Notes: generated from the letters alone by a model not told the origin. 33,169 nt of DNA from Collinsella sp. (GCA_019425045.1 JAHYYI010000022.1:1-33169); one strand, 5' to 3'; shown: positions 15,056 to 23,484, counted from the stretch's first letter. Numbers and translations: made by a program.

Positions 15056-17506
15056 TTATATAAGCCTAAAGTGCTCGAGCGCCTTGACGACGCCATTTTT
15101 GTCGACCGAGTCGGTGATGTAGTCGGCGCGCTTTTTGAGATAGTCCGGCGCATTGCCCATGGCGATACCGACATCGACGGCGTTCATCAGCGAGACGTCA
15201 TTGCTGGCGTCGCCGATGCCGTATACGGTTCCGTGGTGGGGATCGAGGGCGTCGAGTACAGACTGGATGCCCCCGCGCTTCGTGCATTCGCGGGGCGAGA
15301 TTTCGGTTACCTTGAGTTCGAGCTCGTTAAAGCACAGCAGCGGCTCAAGCGCCTTATCTTGAGCGATGTGGTTGGCGAGCGATGTAGACATCAAGATCTT
15401 GTAGACACTGTAATGTTGCAGCTGCGTGACTGCGTCGCCCAGGGTGCGCGCGTATCCGGGAGCATCGGGGGCATCGGCACTCATGCGCACGACGCCGTTG
15501 AGGCCCTCAAAGCGGATGACCTCGCCCGATTGCTCAAGGTAGGGGGCAAGACGCTGCAGCATACCGGGCGTCATCGACAGATCGCGAATTGCGTGTCCGT
15601 TGATCTCGGCGTAACCACCCGCAAGACAGACGATGCCGGTCCAGGGCAGCTCAAGAAGTTTGGGGTGGATGCAGCTGAGGGTACGTCCCGTGCAGATAAA
15701 GGCCATGTTGCCGTTGGCGACAAACTCGCGGATTGCCTGCGAAACCGCCTCGTTGGGATAGGGGGAGAGGTCTCGCTCGCTCTCGGGAAGCTCTTGCGCC
15801 ACTCGAGGGTCTTGCCAGGCGAGCGTTCCGTCGATATCGAAGAAGCAGATATCGCCGCGCTTATGGACTGCGCTGGCGGCAGGGGAGGCCGAGGTGGTGG
15901 GCACAAATCCCGGCTCGAGGCCCATAATCTGGTCAAAATGCTCTTTAACGCGGGGAACGGAGATGCCGATGACCACCTGGGCGGTCTTGCCCGTAATGAT
16001 GAGGCCCTTGGCGCCCACCGCGACAAACGATGCGTTATCTGCAACGATGGAAGGGTCTGCGACCTCGACGCGCAGACGCGTGGCGCAGTTGGTTGCGCCC
16101 ACGATATTGCCAACGCCACCTAAAAGCTGAATTACCCGCTCAGCGAGGACGTGATCTTGATCGGATCGACTATCGGCCTCGTCGTTGGGAGATTGCTCTT
16201 TGGCAAAGCCGCTTTCCGTTAAACGATCGATTGCCGCGCGATTGGCGACATGATCCTCGCGGCCCGGCGTCTTAAGGTCATAGGCCAAGATGAGTGCTCG
16301 AAAACTAACAAAAAAGATGAGGCTAAAGGCAAGGCCGATACCGAGCGCCAAAAGATAGGCACCGGCATGCGTGCGCATGAGCGGAATAAAGTTGAAGGCT
16401 GCCATCTCCATGAGGCCGCCCGAGAAGATGCCGACGATGCCAAAGAGATTCATGGTTGTGGCAAGGCAAGACGATAAGACGGCGTAGAGAAAAAAGAGCC
16501 CGGGGTGGGTGAACATAAAGAGAAACTCGAGTGGCTCGGTAACGCCGCAAACCACCGAGGCGATGATGGCGGGAACAAGGATGACCCTGAGGCCGGCGCG
16601 GCGCTCGGGTTTTGCGGTGGAGTAGAACGCGGCTGCGATGGCAGGAAGGCCAAAGAGCTTGACCCAGCCAGTGGCGGTAAAACCGGCCCACGGCGCAAGC
16701 TCATTAAGGGGGCGCGTGCTATGGGAGAGGATGGGGAGCAAGCTGCTCCACGTGGCGTAGATGCCGTCGTTAATGACCAGGTTGTCGTAGTAGATCGGCA
16801 TGTAGAGCAGGTGGTGCAGCCCCATGGGCTCGAGCGCTCGCTCCAAAAGCACAAAGATGCCCACGCCAAAGGGGCCGACGCTCGTAAGTGCATGGCGCAG
16901 CGTTTCGGTCATTGCGTATACGGAGGGCACGATGGCGGCCGAGATAGCGGCAAGGGCAAACACGGCAAAAAAGCTGATGAGGTAGACCAGCGAGGAGCCC
17001 GAGAAGGTGCCGAGCCAATCGGGAACCTTGGCATCGTAGAAGCGGTCATGGATGGCGACGACGGTTGCCGATACCGCCAGCGGGCCGATAATGCCGGTGT
17101 CGAGCGTCTTGATGCCGTCGATGATGGTGATGCCGCTAGCGGAGGTCAAAGACGACGGGTACTTAAGTCCAAGATTGTCTCCGCTCAGCTTAATGATCTC
17201 GCTCAAAAAGAAGCAGTAGGCAAAATAGGCGACGAGAGCCTCGAGGCAGCAACGAGCCGGTTGTTTTTGGGCAAGACCGATGGGCAGCGCTACGGCAAAA
17301 AGGAGCGGGAGGCGTTTAAAGACCGTCCACGAGCCGCGCTGGATGATGGTCCAAAAAGCGTACCAAGGGGTTCCGTATACGGCGAGATCGCCGACGATGT
17401 CCGCAGTCGTTGCGAGAGCGGAGACGCCGACCATGAGGCCTGATATAGAAAACAGCATGGCGGGCGCGAACATTGCCCCGCCAAAGCGTTGGATTTTTTG
17501 CAGCAT
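15056..17506 (-). CDS. PTS EIIC-EIIB permease fused to a HAD (Cof-type) phosphatase
   Basis: The 816-residue protein has three parts. Residues 1 to about 412 are a membrane EIIC of the glucose/maltose family (MLQKIQRFGGAMFAPAMLF start, as in MalP/GlvC-type permeases; GVTEPLEF at 321-328). About 452-530 is EIIB, with phosphocysteine Cys474 in ATNCATRLRV. About 551-816 is a HAD hydrolase with DIDGT (Asp557, Asp559), CTGRT at 605-609, Lys743 and GDASND at 765-770. No EIIA is present. EIIC-EIIB imports and phosphorylates the sugar. The attached HAD could dephosphorylate it, which is an inference. GGAAGG precedes the ATG. A TreR-like operator lies near the transcription start (17548-17559), and the TreR-like gene is divergent. 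Confidence 0.88.
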   Translation of the reverse strand: MLQKIQRFGGAMFAPAMLFSISGLMVGVSALATTADIVGDLAVYGTPWYAFWTIIQRGSWTVFKRLPLLFAVALPIGLAQKQPARCCLEALVAYFAYCFFLSEIIKLSGDNLGLKYPSSLTSASGITIIDGIKTLDTGIIGPLAVSATVVAIHDRFYDAKVPDWLGTFSGSSLVYLISFFAVFALAAISAAIVPSVYAMTETLRHALTSVGPFGVGIFVLLERALEPMGLHHLLYMPIYYDNLVINDGIYATWSSLLPILSHSTRPLNELAPWAGFTATGWVKLFGLPAIAAAFYSTAKPERRAGLRVILVPAIIASVVCGVTEPLEFLFMFTHPGLFFLYAVLSSCLATTMNLFGIVGIFSGGLMEMAAFNFIPLMRTHAGAYLLALGIGLAFSLIFFVSFRALILAYDLKTPGREDHVANRAAIDRLTESGFAKEQSPNDEADSRSDQDHVLAERVIQLLGGVGNIVGATNCATRLRVEVADPSIVADNASFVAVGAKGLIITGKTAQVVIGISVPRVKEHFDQIMGLEPGFVPTTSASPAASAVHKRGDICFFDIDGTLAWQDPRVAQELPESERDLSPYPNEAVSQAIREFVANGNMAFICTGRTLSCIHPKLLELPWTGIVCLAGGYAEINGHAIRDLSMTPGMLQRLAPYLEQSGEVIRFEGLNGVVRMSADAPDAPGYARTLGDAVTQLQHYSVYKILMSTSLANHIAQDKALEPLLCFNELELKVTEISPRECTKRGGIQSVLDALDPHHGTVYGIGDASNDVSLMNAVDVGIAMGNAPDYLKKRADYITDSVDKNGVVKALEHFRLI

Positions 17507-17547
17507 GTTCTGCCTTCCGAATATCGAGGCGCGTTGCGCGTGGGGAA

Positions 17548-17559
17548 ACGTTTAAACAA
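17548..17559. promoter_or_regulatory. TreR-like operator at the PTS promoter
   Basis: ACGTTTAAACAA matches the palindrome TTGTTTAAACAA at 10 of 12 positions. A -10-like TACAAT on the reverse strand (17567-17572) puts this site at about the start of PTS transcription. Confidence 0.55.
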
Positions 17560-17669
17560 TGGATTCATTGTAGAGGACCAGACGATTGTCGTACCGGCAG
17601 TTTTGAGCGAAACCGATTTGGGCATGACAGAAACCGTCAACGGTTAAATCCTGTCGCTTTACCGATATT

Positions 17670-17681
17670 CGGTTTAAACAA
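17670..17681. promoter_or_regulatory. TreR-like operator at the regulator's own promoter
   Basis: CGGTTTAAACAA matches TTGTTTAAACAA at 10 of 12 positions. It lies just upstream of a possible extended -10, TGCTATCGT at 17692-17700, before the GntR gene, suggesting autoregulation. Confidence 0.5.
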
Positions 17682-17735
17682 CTTTAAGAAATGCTATCGT
17701 GCCTAGCCGGAAATGAACAATGTAGAGGTGAAGTC

Positions 17736-18455
17736 ATGCCAAAAGCGATTTACGAAGGAATCTACCGTGAGATCCGTTCGCGCATCATTAACGGGACCTA
17801 TGCGTTTCAGGAGATGCTGCCAACCGAAGCCGAGCTGACCGCGGAGTTCGGATGCACGCGCAATACCGTCCGTCGCGCCTTGGGTATGCTGGCCGACGGG
17901 ATGTTTGTGCAGCCCATACACGGCAAGGGCGTGCGCGTTATTTGGCTTAAGGGCGAAACCGACATGTTGGGCGCACTCGAAGAGGTTGAGTCGTTTGGCG
18001 AGTTCGCAAAACGCAACAATGCCGTCGCATCGACCGAGGTCAAGTCTTTTGAACATTTGATTTGCACTGAGCAACTCTCTCGTCGCCTGGGCTTTAAGGT
18101 GGGCGAGGAGCTGATTCGCGTGGTGCGTGTCCGAAGCCTTAACGGCAATGCGCGCCAAGTAGACCATGGTTACTTTTTGGAGTCGATCGCCAAGGGTCTG
18201 ACGCCCGAGATCGCCGCAAAGTCAATTTACGACTATCTGGAGCACAAACGCGGCGTCAAGGTGATGGCGAGCCGTCGTACGGTGAGTGTCGAGCTCGCCA
18301 ACGATGAGGACTGCAGCTATCTTGACCTTGGTAAGTACAACTGTGTCGCCGTCATGGAGAGCCAGTCGTACACCTCGGACGGCATCTTGTTTGAGGTCAC
18401 GCATGCCCGCACGCATCCCGAGATCTTCCACTACCGCGTCAACTCCAAGCGATAG
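17736..18455 (+). CDS. treR: GntR-family (HutC/UTRA) regulator, TreR-like
   Basis: This 239-residue regulator has an N-terminal winged helix-turn-helix (about 1-70: IYREIRSRIINGTY, LPTEAELTAEFGCTRNTVRRAL, HGKGVRV) and a C-terminal UTRA sugar-sensing domain (about 95-235: KSIYDYLE, EVTHARTHPEIFHYRV). Layout, length and wording resemble B. subtilis TreR, the trehalose-6-phosphate-responsive repressor. Palindromes close to the known TreR operator type (TTGTATATACAA) occur at its own promoter, the divergent PTS gene, the ABC operon and malQ. An in-frame ATG exists at 17691, but AGAGGTG before 17736 decides the start. The ligand is probably a sugar phosphate made by the PTS; which sugar is unknown. 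The symbol is by resemblance. Confidence 0.8.
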   Translation: MPKAIYEGIYREIRSRIINGTYAFQEMLPTEAELTAEFGCTRNTVRRALGMLADGMFVQPIHGKGVRVIWLKGETDMLGALEEVESFGEFAKRNNAVASTEVKSFEHLICTEQLSRRLGFKVGEELIRVVRVRSLNGNARQVDHGYFLESIAKGLTPEIAAKSIYDYLEHKRGVKVMASRRTVSVELANDEDCSYLDLGKYNCVAVMESQSYTSDGILFEVTHARTHPEIFHYRVNSKR

Positions 18456-18496
18456 CCGGCTAGCTCGCAGCCTGACGAGACTTATGCCCTCAAAGC

Positions 18497-18545
18497 GAAA
18501 ACGCCCGGTCAAACCGACGATGCATCGGCTTGACCGGGCGTTTTC
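18497..18545 (+). terminator. Terminator after the GntR gene
   Basis: GAAAACGCCCGGTCAA pairs with TTGACCGGGCGTTTTC over 16 bp, with an inner CCGA/TCGG stem. It carries A-runs and T-runs on both sides, so it may work in both directions. Confidence 0.88.
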
Positions 18546-18566
18546 TCTGCATTCGATAACAAATAA

Positions 18567-18578
18567 TTGTTTATACAA
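18567..18578. promoter_or_regulatory. TreR-like operator 1 of the ABC operon
   Basis: TTGTTTATACAA is 11 of 12 identical to TTGTTTAAACAA and close to the B. subtilis tre operator type. Confidence 0.6.
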
Positions 18579-18642
18579 AACTTGTCAAGTATCAAGTTGA
18601 ATATTACCGTTCACCGAAGTTTTTCTACCGCTCTAGTAATAC

Positions 18643-18654
18643 TTGTTCAAACAA
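18643..18654. promoter_or_regulatory. TreR-like operator 2 of the ABC operon
   Basis: TTGTTCAAACAA is 11 of 12 identical to TTGTTTAAACAA. It lies 76 nt from operator 1, about seven helical turns, which would allow looping between bound repressors. Confidence 0.6.
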
Positions 18655-18762
18655 CTAGCCAAATAGCGTATTGTACAAATCAGCAAAAGGGGCAAAGTCC
18701 CCGAGCCAATCTCCGAAGGCGGCGGCAAAGGGTGCCGCCACGGTGTGAAAGGGTGGATTGTA

Positions 18763-20079
18763 ATGAAGAACGAAATGAGCAGAAGGCAGTTCCTGGGCTT
18801 TGCTGGTTCCGCGGCTGCGGTTCTTGGTCTGGGTCTCGTGGGCTGCGGTGGCTCCGCCGGCTCCGGCTCCTCTGCTTCTGGTGACGCTGCCGAGGTCTAC
18901 TTCCTCCAATTCAAGCCCGAGGTCGACAAGGAGTGGAAGGAGATCGCCAAGGCCTATAAGAAGGAGAAGGGCGTCGAGGTCAAGATCGTGACCGCTGCCT
19001 CCAACACCTACGAGGAGAAGCTCAAGTCCGAGATGTCCAAGAGCTCCGCTCCGACCCTGTTCCAGGTCAACGGCCCCACCGGTCTTAAGAACTGGAAGGA
19101 TTACTGCGCCGACCTGTCCGATACCAAGCTCCGCGGTGAGCTCATTGACGACTCCCTGGCTCTGCAGTCCGATGGCAAGGATCTGGGCATCGACTGGGTC
19201 CAGGAGAGCTACGGCATCATTTACAACAAGCAGCTGCTCGAGAAGGCTGGCTACAAGGCCGAGGACATCAACTCCTTCGACAAGCTGAAGGCTTGTGCCG
19301 ACGACATCCAGGCCCGCAAGGACGAGCTTGGCGTTGAGGGTGCCTTCACTTCTGCCGGCATGGATGACTCCTCCAGCTGGCGCTACACCACCCACCTCGC
19401 CAACCTCCCGCTCTACTACGAGTTCGAGAAGGAGCACAACCAGGAGGACGACGAGATCAAGGGCGAGTATCTCGACAACTTCAAGCAGATTTTCGACCTG
19501 TACATCACCGACTCCACCTGCGATCCTTCGCAGCTTGCCTCCAAGACCGGCGACGACGCCACCAACGAGTTCGCAACCGGCAAGGCCGTCTTCTATCAGA
19601 ACGGCTCTTGGGCATACGCTGACCTCACCAAGGCCGGTATGACCGACGACCAGCTCGGCATGCTGCCGATCTACATCGGCGTCGACGGCGAGGAGAACCA
19701 GGGCCTGTGCTCCGGCGGCGAGAACTACTGGTGCGTCAGCTCCCAGGCTTCCGAGGATGCCCAGAAGGCCACCGAGGACTTCATGTACTGGTGCGTCACC
19801 GCTGACACCCCGACCAGCATCATCGCCGACAAGATGGGTCTGACCGCTCCGTTCAAGAGCGCCAAGGAAACCACCAACGTCTTCTCGCAGCAGGCCGTTG
19901 CCATGGCCAAGGACGGCAAGAAGACCGTCGCTTGGGACTTCGTCTACATCCCCTCCGAGGAGTGGAAGAAGAACCTCAAGCAGGCTCTGATTGCCTACGC
20001 TGCCGATAACAGCAAGTGGGACGGCGTCAAGAACGCCTTCGTCGATGGCTGGAAGACCGAGAAGGCTGCTTCCGAGTAA
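18763..20079 (+). CDS. Sugar ABC transporter substrate-binding lipoprotein
   Basis: This is an extracytoplasmic family-1 solute-binding protein (MalE/UgpB type) of 438 residues. The N terminus has a twin-arginine motif (SRRQFLGF, Arg7-Arg8), a hydrophobic stretch and a lipobox LVGC with Cys28, followed by a Gly/Ser linker, so it should be exported by Tat and lipid-anchored. GTG at 18745 is also in frame, but AAAGGGTGG before ATG 18763 decides the start. Strong C-ending codon choice and the hairpin after the gene suggest a higher level than the permeases. The ligand is probably a maltodextrin or other glucoside, judged from the MalQ/GlgP neighbours. Confidence 0.88.
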   Translation: MKNEMSRRQFLGFAGSAAAVLGLGLVGCGGSAGSGSSASGDAAEVYFLQFKPEVDKEWKEIAKAYKKEKGVEVKIVTAASNTYEEKLKSEMSKSSAPTLFQVNGPTGLKNWKDYCADLSDTKLRGELIDDSLALQSDGKDLGIDWVQESYGIIYNKQLLEKAGYKAEDINSFDKLKACADDIQARKDELGVEGAFTSAGMDDSSSWRYTTHLANLPLYYEFEKEHNQEDDEIKGEYLDNFKQIFDLYITDSTCDPSQLASKTGDDATNEFATGKAVFYQNGSWAYADLTKAGMTDDQLGMLPIYIGVDGEENQGLCSGGENYWCVSSQASEDAQKATEDFMYWCVTADTPTSIIADKMGLTAPFKSAKETTNVFSQQAVAMAKDGKKTVAWDFVYIPSEEWKKNLKQALIAYAADNSKWDGVKNAFVDGWKTEKAASE

Positions 20080-20110
20080 GTAGTTGCTGCCCAAGCTATC
20101 TGATTAGCGA

Positions 20111-20146
20111 CAGGGGGCGGGCAGACGTTGGTTTGCCCGCCCCCTG
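20111..20146 (+). promoter_or_regulatory. Intercistronic hairpin after the binding-protein gene
   Basis: CAGGGGGCGGGCA pairs perfectly with TGCCCGCCCCCTG (13 bp, 10-nt loop) and has no T-run. It sits between the binding protein and permease genes, where such hairpins protect the upstream mRNA and lower downstream expression. Confidence 0.75.
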
Positions 20147-20166
20147 CATATTGAAAGGACCCTTCT

Positions 20167-21021
20167 ATGGGCAAAGCACTCAAGCGCTGGTGGCCGCTCT
20201 TTATGCTGCCCACGTGCCTGGCGTTTATGATCGGGTTCGTGATTCCCTTTATCCAGGGCTTCTATCTCTCGTTCTGCCAGTTTATTACCATTAACAACGC
20301 GCATTTTGTCGGTATTGAGAACTACGTGCGCGCACTGTCCGATCCGCAGTTTGCCACGTCGTTCTTCTTTACCGTGGCGTTTGCCTTCCTGTCGACGGTG
20401 CTCATCAACGTGATCGCCCTCGCCATCGCGCAGGCGCTCACCCGCAAAGCGCTCAAGGGCACCAACATCTTCCGTACGATCTTCTTTATGCCTAACCTGA
20501 TCGGCGGCATCGTGCTGGGCTACATCTGGCAGATTCTGATCAACTGCCTGCTCTCCAACGTGGGCGCCCAGCTCATCGCCCTTAACTCTGCTGCTGGCTT
20601 CTGGGGCCTTATCATCCTGACCCTGTGGCAGCAGGTCGGCTACATGATGATCATCTACATCGCTGGTCTGCAGTCCATTCCGTCCGACTACATCGAGGCC
20701 GCCAAGGTCGACGGTGCCACGGCATGGCAGACGTTTTGGAAGGTTAAGATCCCTAACCTGATGCCGACCATCACCATCTGCCTGTTCCTGTCCATCACCA
20801 ACGGCTTTAAGCTGTTCGACCAGAACCTCGCCCTTACCGGCGGCGCTCCCGCGCACTCCACCGAGATGCTCGCCCTGAACATCTACAACACGTTCTATTC
20901 GCGTGCCGGTATCGCATGGCAGGGCATCGGTCAGGCCAAGGCGGTTATCTTCTGCATCCTGGTCGTAGCCATCTCCATGATTCAGCTTAAGGCCACGAGG
21001 TCCAAGGAGGTGCAGCAGTAA
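20167..21021 (+). CDS. Sugar ABC transporter permease, MalF-type
   Basis: This inner-membrane subunit has 284 residues and about six hydrophobic segments, starting WWPLFMLPTCLAFMIGFVIP. The cytoplasmic EAA loop that docks on the ATPase is YIEAAKVDGATAWQTFWKV (about 176-194). AAAGGA lies 7 nt before the ATG. Its stop overlaps the next permease's ATG by one base (TAATG), so the two are translationally coupled and form a heterodimeric channel. Confidence 0.9.
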   Translation: MGKALKRWWPLFMLPTCLAFMIGFVIPFIQGFYLSFCQFITINNAHFVGIENYVRALSDPQFATSFFFTVAFAFLSTVLINVIALAIAQALTRKALKGTNIFRTIFFMPNLIGGIVLGYIWQILINCLLSNVGAQLIALNSAAGFWGLIILTLWQQVGYMMIIYIAGLQSIPSDYIEAAKVDGATAWQTFWKVKIPNLMPTITICLFLSITNGFKLFDQNLALTGGAPAHSTEMLALNIYNTFYSRAGIAWQGIGQAKAVIFCILVVAISMIQLKATRSKEVQQ

Positions 21022-21860
21022 TGAAACGCGATAAGGTTATCAACCGCGCGCTCTCGATTTTCTTTACGATTCTGTCGCTCGCGTGGATCTACCCCGTGTT
21101 CATGATTGCGCTCAATTCCTTTAAGAAAGCGACCGCAATCAGCACCACCACGGCGTTCGATCTGCTCACGCCCGAGACGTTCAACGGCCTCGCAAACTAC
21201 ATGCACGCCCTTAACGAGCAGGGCTTTGCCTCGGCATTTATGTACTCGCTCATCATCACGGTCACGTCGGTCGTGCTGATCTTGGTGTGCTGCTCCATGT
21301 GCGCTTGGTACGTGGTTCGTGTCAACAACAAGATCTCGAACTTCTTCTATTACCTGTTCGTGTTCTCGATGGTCGTGCCCTTCCAGATGCTCATGTTCAC
21401 GCTGTCCAATTTGGCGGACCGCATCGGCTTCAACACGCCGTTCAACATCTGCTTTATCTACCTCGGCTTTGGCGCGGGCCTGGCGGTCTTTATGTTCGCC
21501 GGTTTTGTAAAGAACATCCCGCTCGAGATCGAGGAGGCGGCCATGATTGACGGCTGCAACCCGGTCCAGGTGTTCTTTAAGATCGTCCTTCCCATCATGA
21601 AGCCCACCTATCTTTCGGTCGGCATCCTCGAGACCATGTGGGTCTGGAACGACTACCTGCTGCCCTACCTTACGCTCGACTCCACCAAGTACAAGACCAT
21701 TCCTATTTTGATCCAGTACTTCCGCGGCGGCTATGGCCACGTCGAGCTCGGCCCCATGATGGCCTGCATCATGATGGTCGTTGTCCCCATCGTCATCATG
21801 TACATCTTCTGCCAGAAGTACATCATCGACGGTGTGGTGGCAGGTGCCGTCAAGGGCTGA
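21021..21860 (+). CDS. Sugar ABC transporter permease, MalG-type
   Basis: This is the second channel subunit, 279 residues, with about six membrane segments. The EAA loop is EIEEAAMIDGCNPVQVFFKI (about 171-190), followed by LPIMKPTYLS. It is coupled to the preceding permease through TAATG. The ATPase gene follows after 68 nt, so the operon supplies a complete importer. Confidence 0.9.
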   Translation: MKRDKVINRALSIFFTILSLAWIYPVFMIALNSFKKATAISTTTAFDLLTPETFNGLANYMHALNEQGFASAFMYSLIITVTSVVLILVCCSMCAWYVVRVNNKISNFFYYLFVFSMVVPFQMLMFTLSNLADRIGFNTPFNICFIYLGFGAGLAVFMFAGFVKNIPLEIEEAAMIDGCNPVQVFFKIVLPIMKPTYLSVGILETMWVWNDYLLPYLTLDSTKYKTIPILIQYFRGGYGHVELGPMMACIMMVVVPIVIMYIFCQKYIIDGVVAGAVKG

Positions 21861-21928
21861 TGCCGTAACTGTTTTGCAAGTTTTGGCGGCGCCCCTCAGC
21901 GCGGCGCCGCGTATCGAAAGGTAGAGAC

Positions 21929-23128
21929 ATGGCCGAGATCGTTCTCAAACATGTTCAGAAGGTGTATCCCAACAACGAGTCAAAAAAGAAGGGCTTCTTT
22001 GGCAAAAAGAAGAAGACCGAGGAGAAGAAGCACAACCTCAAGGTTACCGAGGACGGTGTGCTCGCTGTAGAGGACTTCAACCTCACCGTTCACGACCAGG
22101 AGTTCATCGTCCTCGTTGGCCCCTCTGGCTGCGGTAAGTCCACGACGATGCGCATGGTCGCCGGCCTAGAGGACATCACCTCCGGCGACGTGCTCATCGA
22201 CGGCAAGCGCGTCAACGACGTGGCGCCCAAGGACCGCGACATCGCCATGGTGTTCCAGAGCTACGCTCTGTACCCCAATATGACGGTGTACGAGAACATG
22301 GCGTTTACGCTTGAGCTCAAGAAGGTCCCCAAGGACGAGATCGACCGTAAGGTTCGCTCCGCTGCTGAGATCCTGGGTATTACCGAGTACCTCGACCGTA
22401 AGCCCAAGGCGCTCTCTGGCGGCCAGCGCCAGCGCGTCGCCATCGGCCGCGCCATCGTGCGTGACCCCAAGGTCTTCCTGATGGACGAGCCGCTGTCCAA
22501 CCTGGATGCCAAGCTTCGTAACCAGATGCGCGCCGAGCTCATTAAGCTGCGTCACGAGATCAAGGGCACCTTCATCTACGTTACCCACGACCAGACCGAG
22601 GCTATGACCCTCGGCGACCGCATCGTGGTCATGAAGGACGGCGTCGTCCAGCAGATCGCCACGCCGCAGGAGGTCTTCAACCATCCCGCGAACATTTTCG
22701 TCGCCGGCTTCATCGGCGTGCCGCAGATGAACTTCTTCGATGCCCAGCTGGTGCGCTCGGGCAACGGCTTTACTGTCAAGACCGAGGATATGAACGTGGC
22801 GCTCGCCCCGGAGACTTGCGCTCAGCTTGCCCTCAACTGGGACGGCGGCGACGTGAAGGAGATTACGGCCGGCGTGCGCCCCGAGCAGATTCTGCTTGCC
22901 GACAAGGACGAGGAGGGTGCGCTCCAGGGCACCGTCGAGGTGACCGAGCTCATGGGCTCGACCGAGCATGTCCACGTGACTGCTCCCGACGGCCAGTTTG
23001 TCCTGATCATTCCCGTCGTCGACCTCGAGGCCAAGGGCGCGCTCAAGGCGGGCGACCCCATCTGGTTCAGGTTCGAGAAGAACGCGACCCACCTCTTCGA
23101 TAAGGTCTCTGGCAAGAACCTTATCTAG
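21929..23128 (+). CDS. Sugar ABC transporter ATP-binding protein (MsmK/UgpC/MalK type)
   Basis: This 399-residue ATPase drives the importer. Walker A GPSGCGKST is at 64-72, the Q-loop Gln at 110, the signature LSGGQ at 162-166, Walker B LMDEP to Pro188 and the H-loop in VTHDQTEAM. The C-terminal TOBE region (about 240-399) is of the MalK/UgpC kind. An extra Lys-rich stretch at about 17-43 (SKKKGFFGKKKKTEEKK) splits the first beta strands, where many homologues run directly into the P-loop strand. I believe similar insertions occur in some Clostridia. It is the last gene of the ABC operon. Confidence 0.92.
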   Translation: MAEIVLKHVQKVYPNNESKKKGFFGKKKKTEEKKHNLKVTEDGVLAVEDFNLTVHDQEFIVLVGPSGCGKSTTMRMVAGLEDITSGDVLIDGKRVNDVAPKDRDIAMVFQSYALYPNMTVYENMAFTLELKKVPKDEIDRKVRSAAEILGITEYLDRKPKALSGGQRQRVAIGRAIVRDPKVFLMDEPLSNLDAKLRNQMRAELIKLRHEIKGTFIYVTHDQTEAMTLGDRIVVMKDGVVQQIATPQEVFNHPANIFVAGFIGVPQMNFFDAQLVRSGNGFTVKTEDMNVALAPETCAQLALNWDGGDVKEITAGVRPEQILLADKDEEGALQGTVEVTELMGSTEHVHVTAPDGQFVLIIPVVDLEAKGALKAGDPIWFRFEKNATHLFDKVSGKNLI

Positions 23129-23197
23129 GCCCGGTGCAACCAGGCCCTTCCTTTGGGCGACTGCGGCTTTGCCATCCTTTTGCCGCGGTCACATATA

Positions 23198-23236
23198 AGG
23201 CCCCCTCCCGTCCACTGGGCGAGAGGGGAGCCTTTC
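23198..23236 (+). terminator. Terminator after the ABC operon
   Basis: AAGGCCCCCTCCCG pairs imperfectly with GAGAGGGGAGCCTTT and is followed by CTTTG. The stem is long with a few mismatches. The A-run on the other side could allow use from both directions. Confidence 0.65.
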
Positions 23237-23266
23237 TTTGTGTTGGGACTGTCTGACCGGTCGTTT

Positions 23267-23323
23267 GTCTCGATCTGTAACGGATAGGGCCGATTTCGGA
23301 CGTTAGATGTTACAGATCGAGAC
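23267..23323. repeat. Palindromic unit 1 of 3
   Basis: A 15-nt arm GTCTCGATCTGTAAC and its perfect complement GTTACAGATCGAGAC flank 27 nt. Confidence 0.85.
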
Positions 23324-23346
23324 GGTTCCGCTGAGCTAACCATTTC

Positions 23347-23403
23347 ATCTAAATCTGTAACACCAAAGGCGAATTTCACCTGCTAGATGTTACAGATTGA
23401 GAT
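23347..23403. repeat. Palindromic unit 2 of 3
   Basis: ATCTAAATCTGTAAC and GTTACAGATTGAGAT (one mismatch) flank 27 nt. The interior shares ATTTC and TAGAT with unit 1 at matching positions. It starts 80 nt after unit 1. Confidence 0.82.
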
Positions 23404-23427
23404 AAACCCGAGGGGAGGGGCCGGTAT

Positions 23428-23484
23428 GTCTCAATCTGTAACGGCTGGGACCGTTTTGGTTGAGTAATTGCTACGGATCGAGAT
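23428..23484. repeat. Palindromic unit 3 of 3
   Basis: GTCTCAATCTGTAAC and GCTACGGATCGAGAT (four mismatches, some of them wobble pairs in RNA) again flank 27 nt. It starts 81 nt after unit 2. Confidence 0.78.

Larger units (their letters stand above)
18456..18762. other. Regulatory gap between the regulator and the ABC operon
   Basis: It contains the regulator's terminator (18497-18545), two TreR-like operators, a TTGTACAA palindrome at 18671-18678, and a purine-rich ribosome site before the binding-protein gene. The sequence after 18545 is AT-rich, as expected of a promoter region. I see no small gene. Confidence 0.6.

Noticed and set aside
23267..23484. CRISPR array
   Set aside because: The repeated parts alternate in orientation, differ between units, and number only three. 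No cas gene is near.
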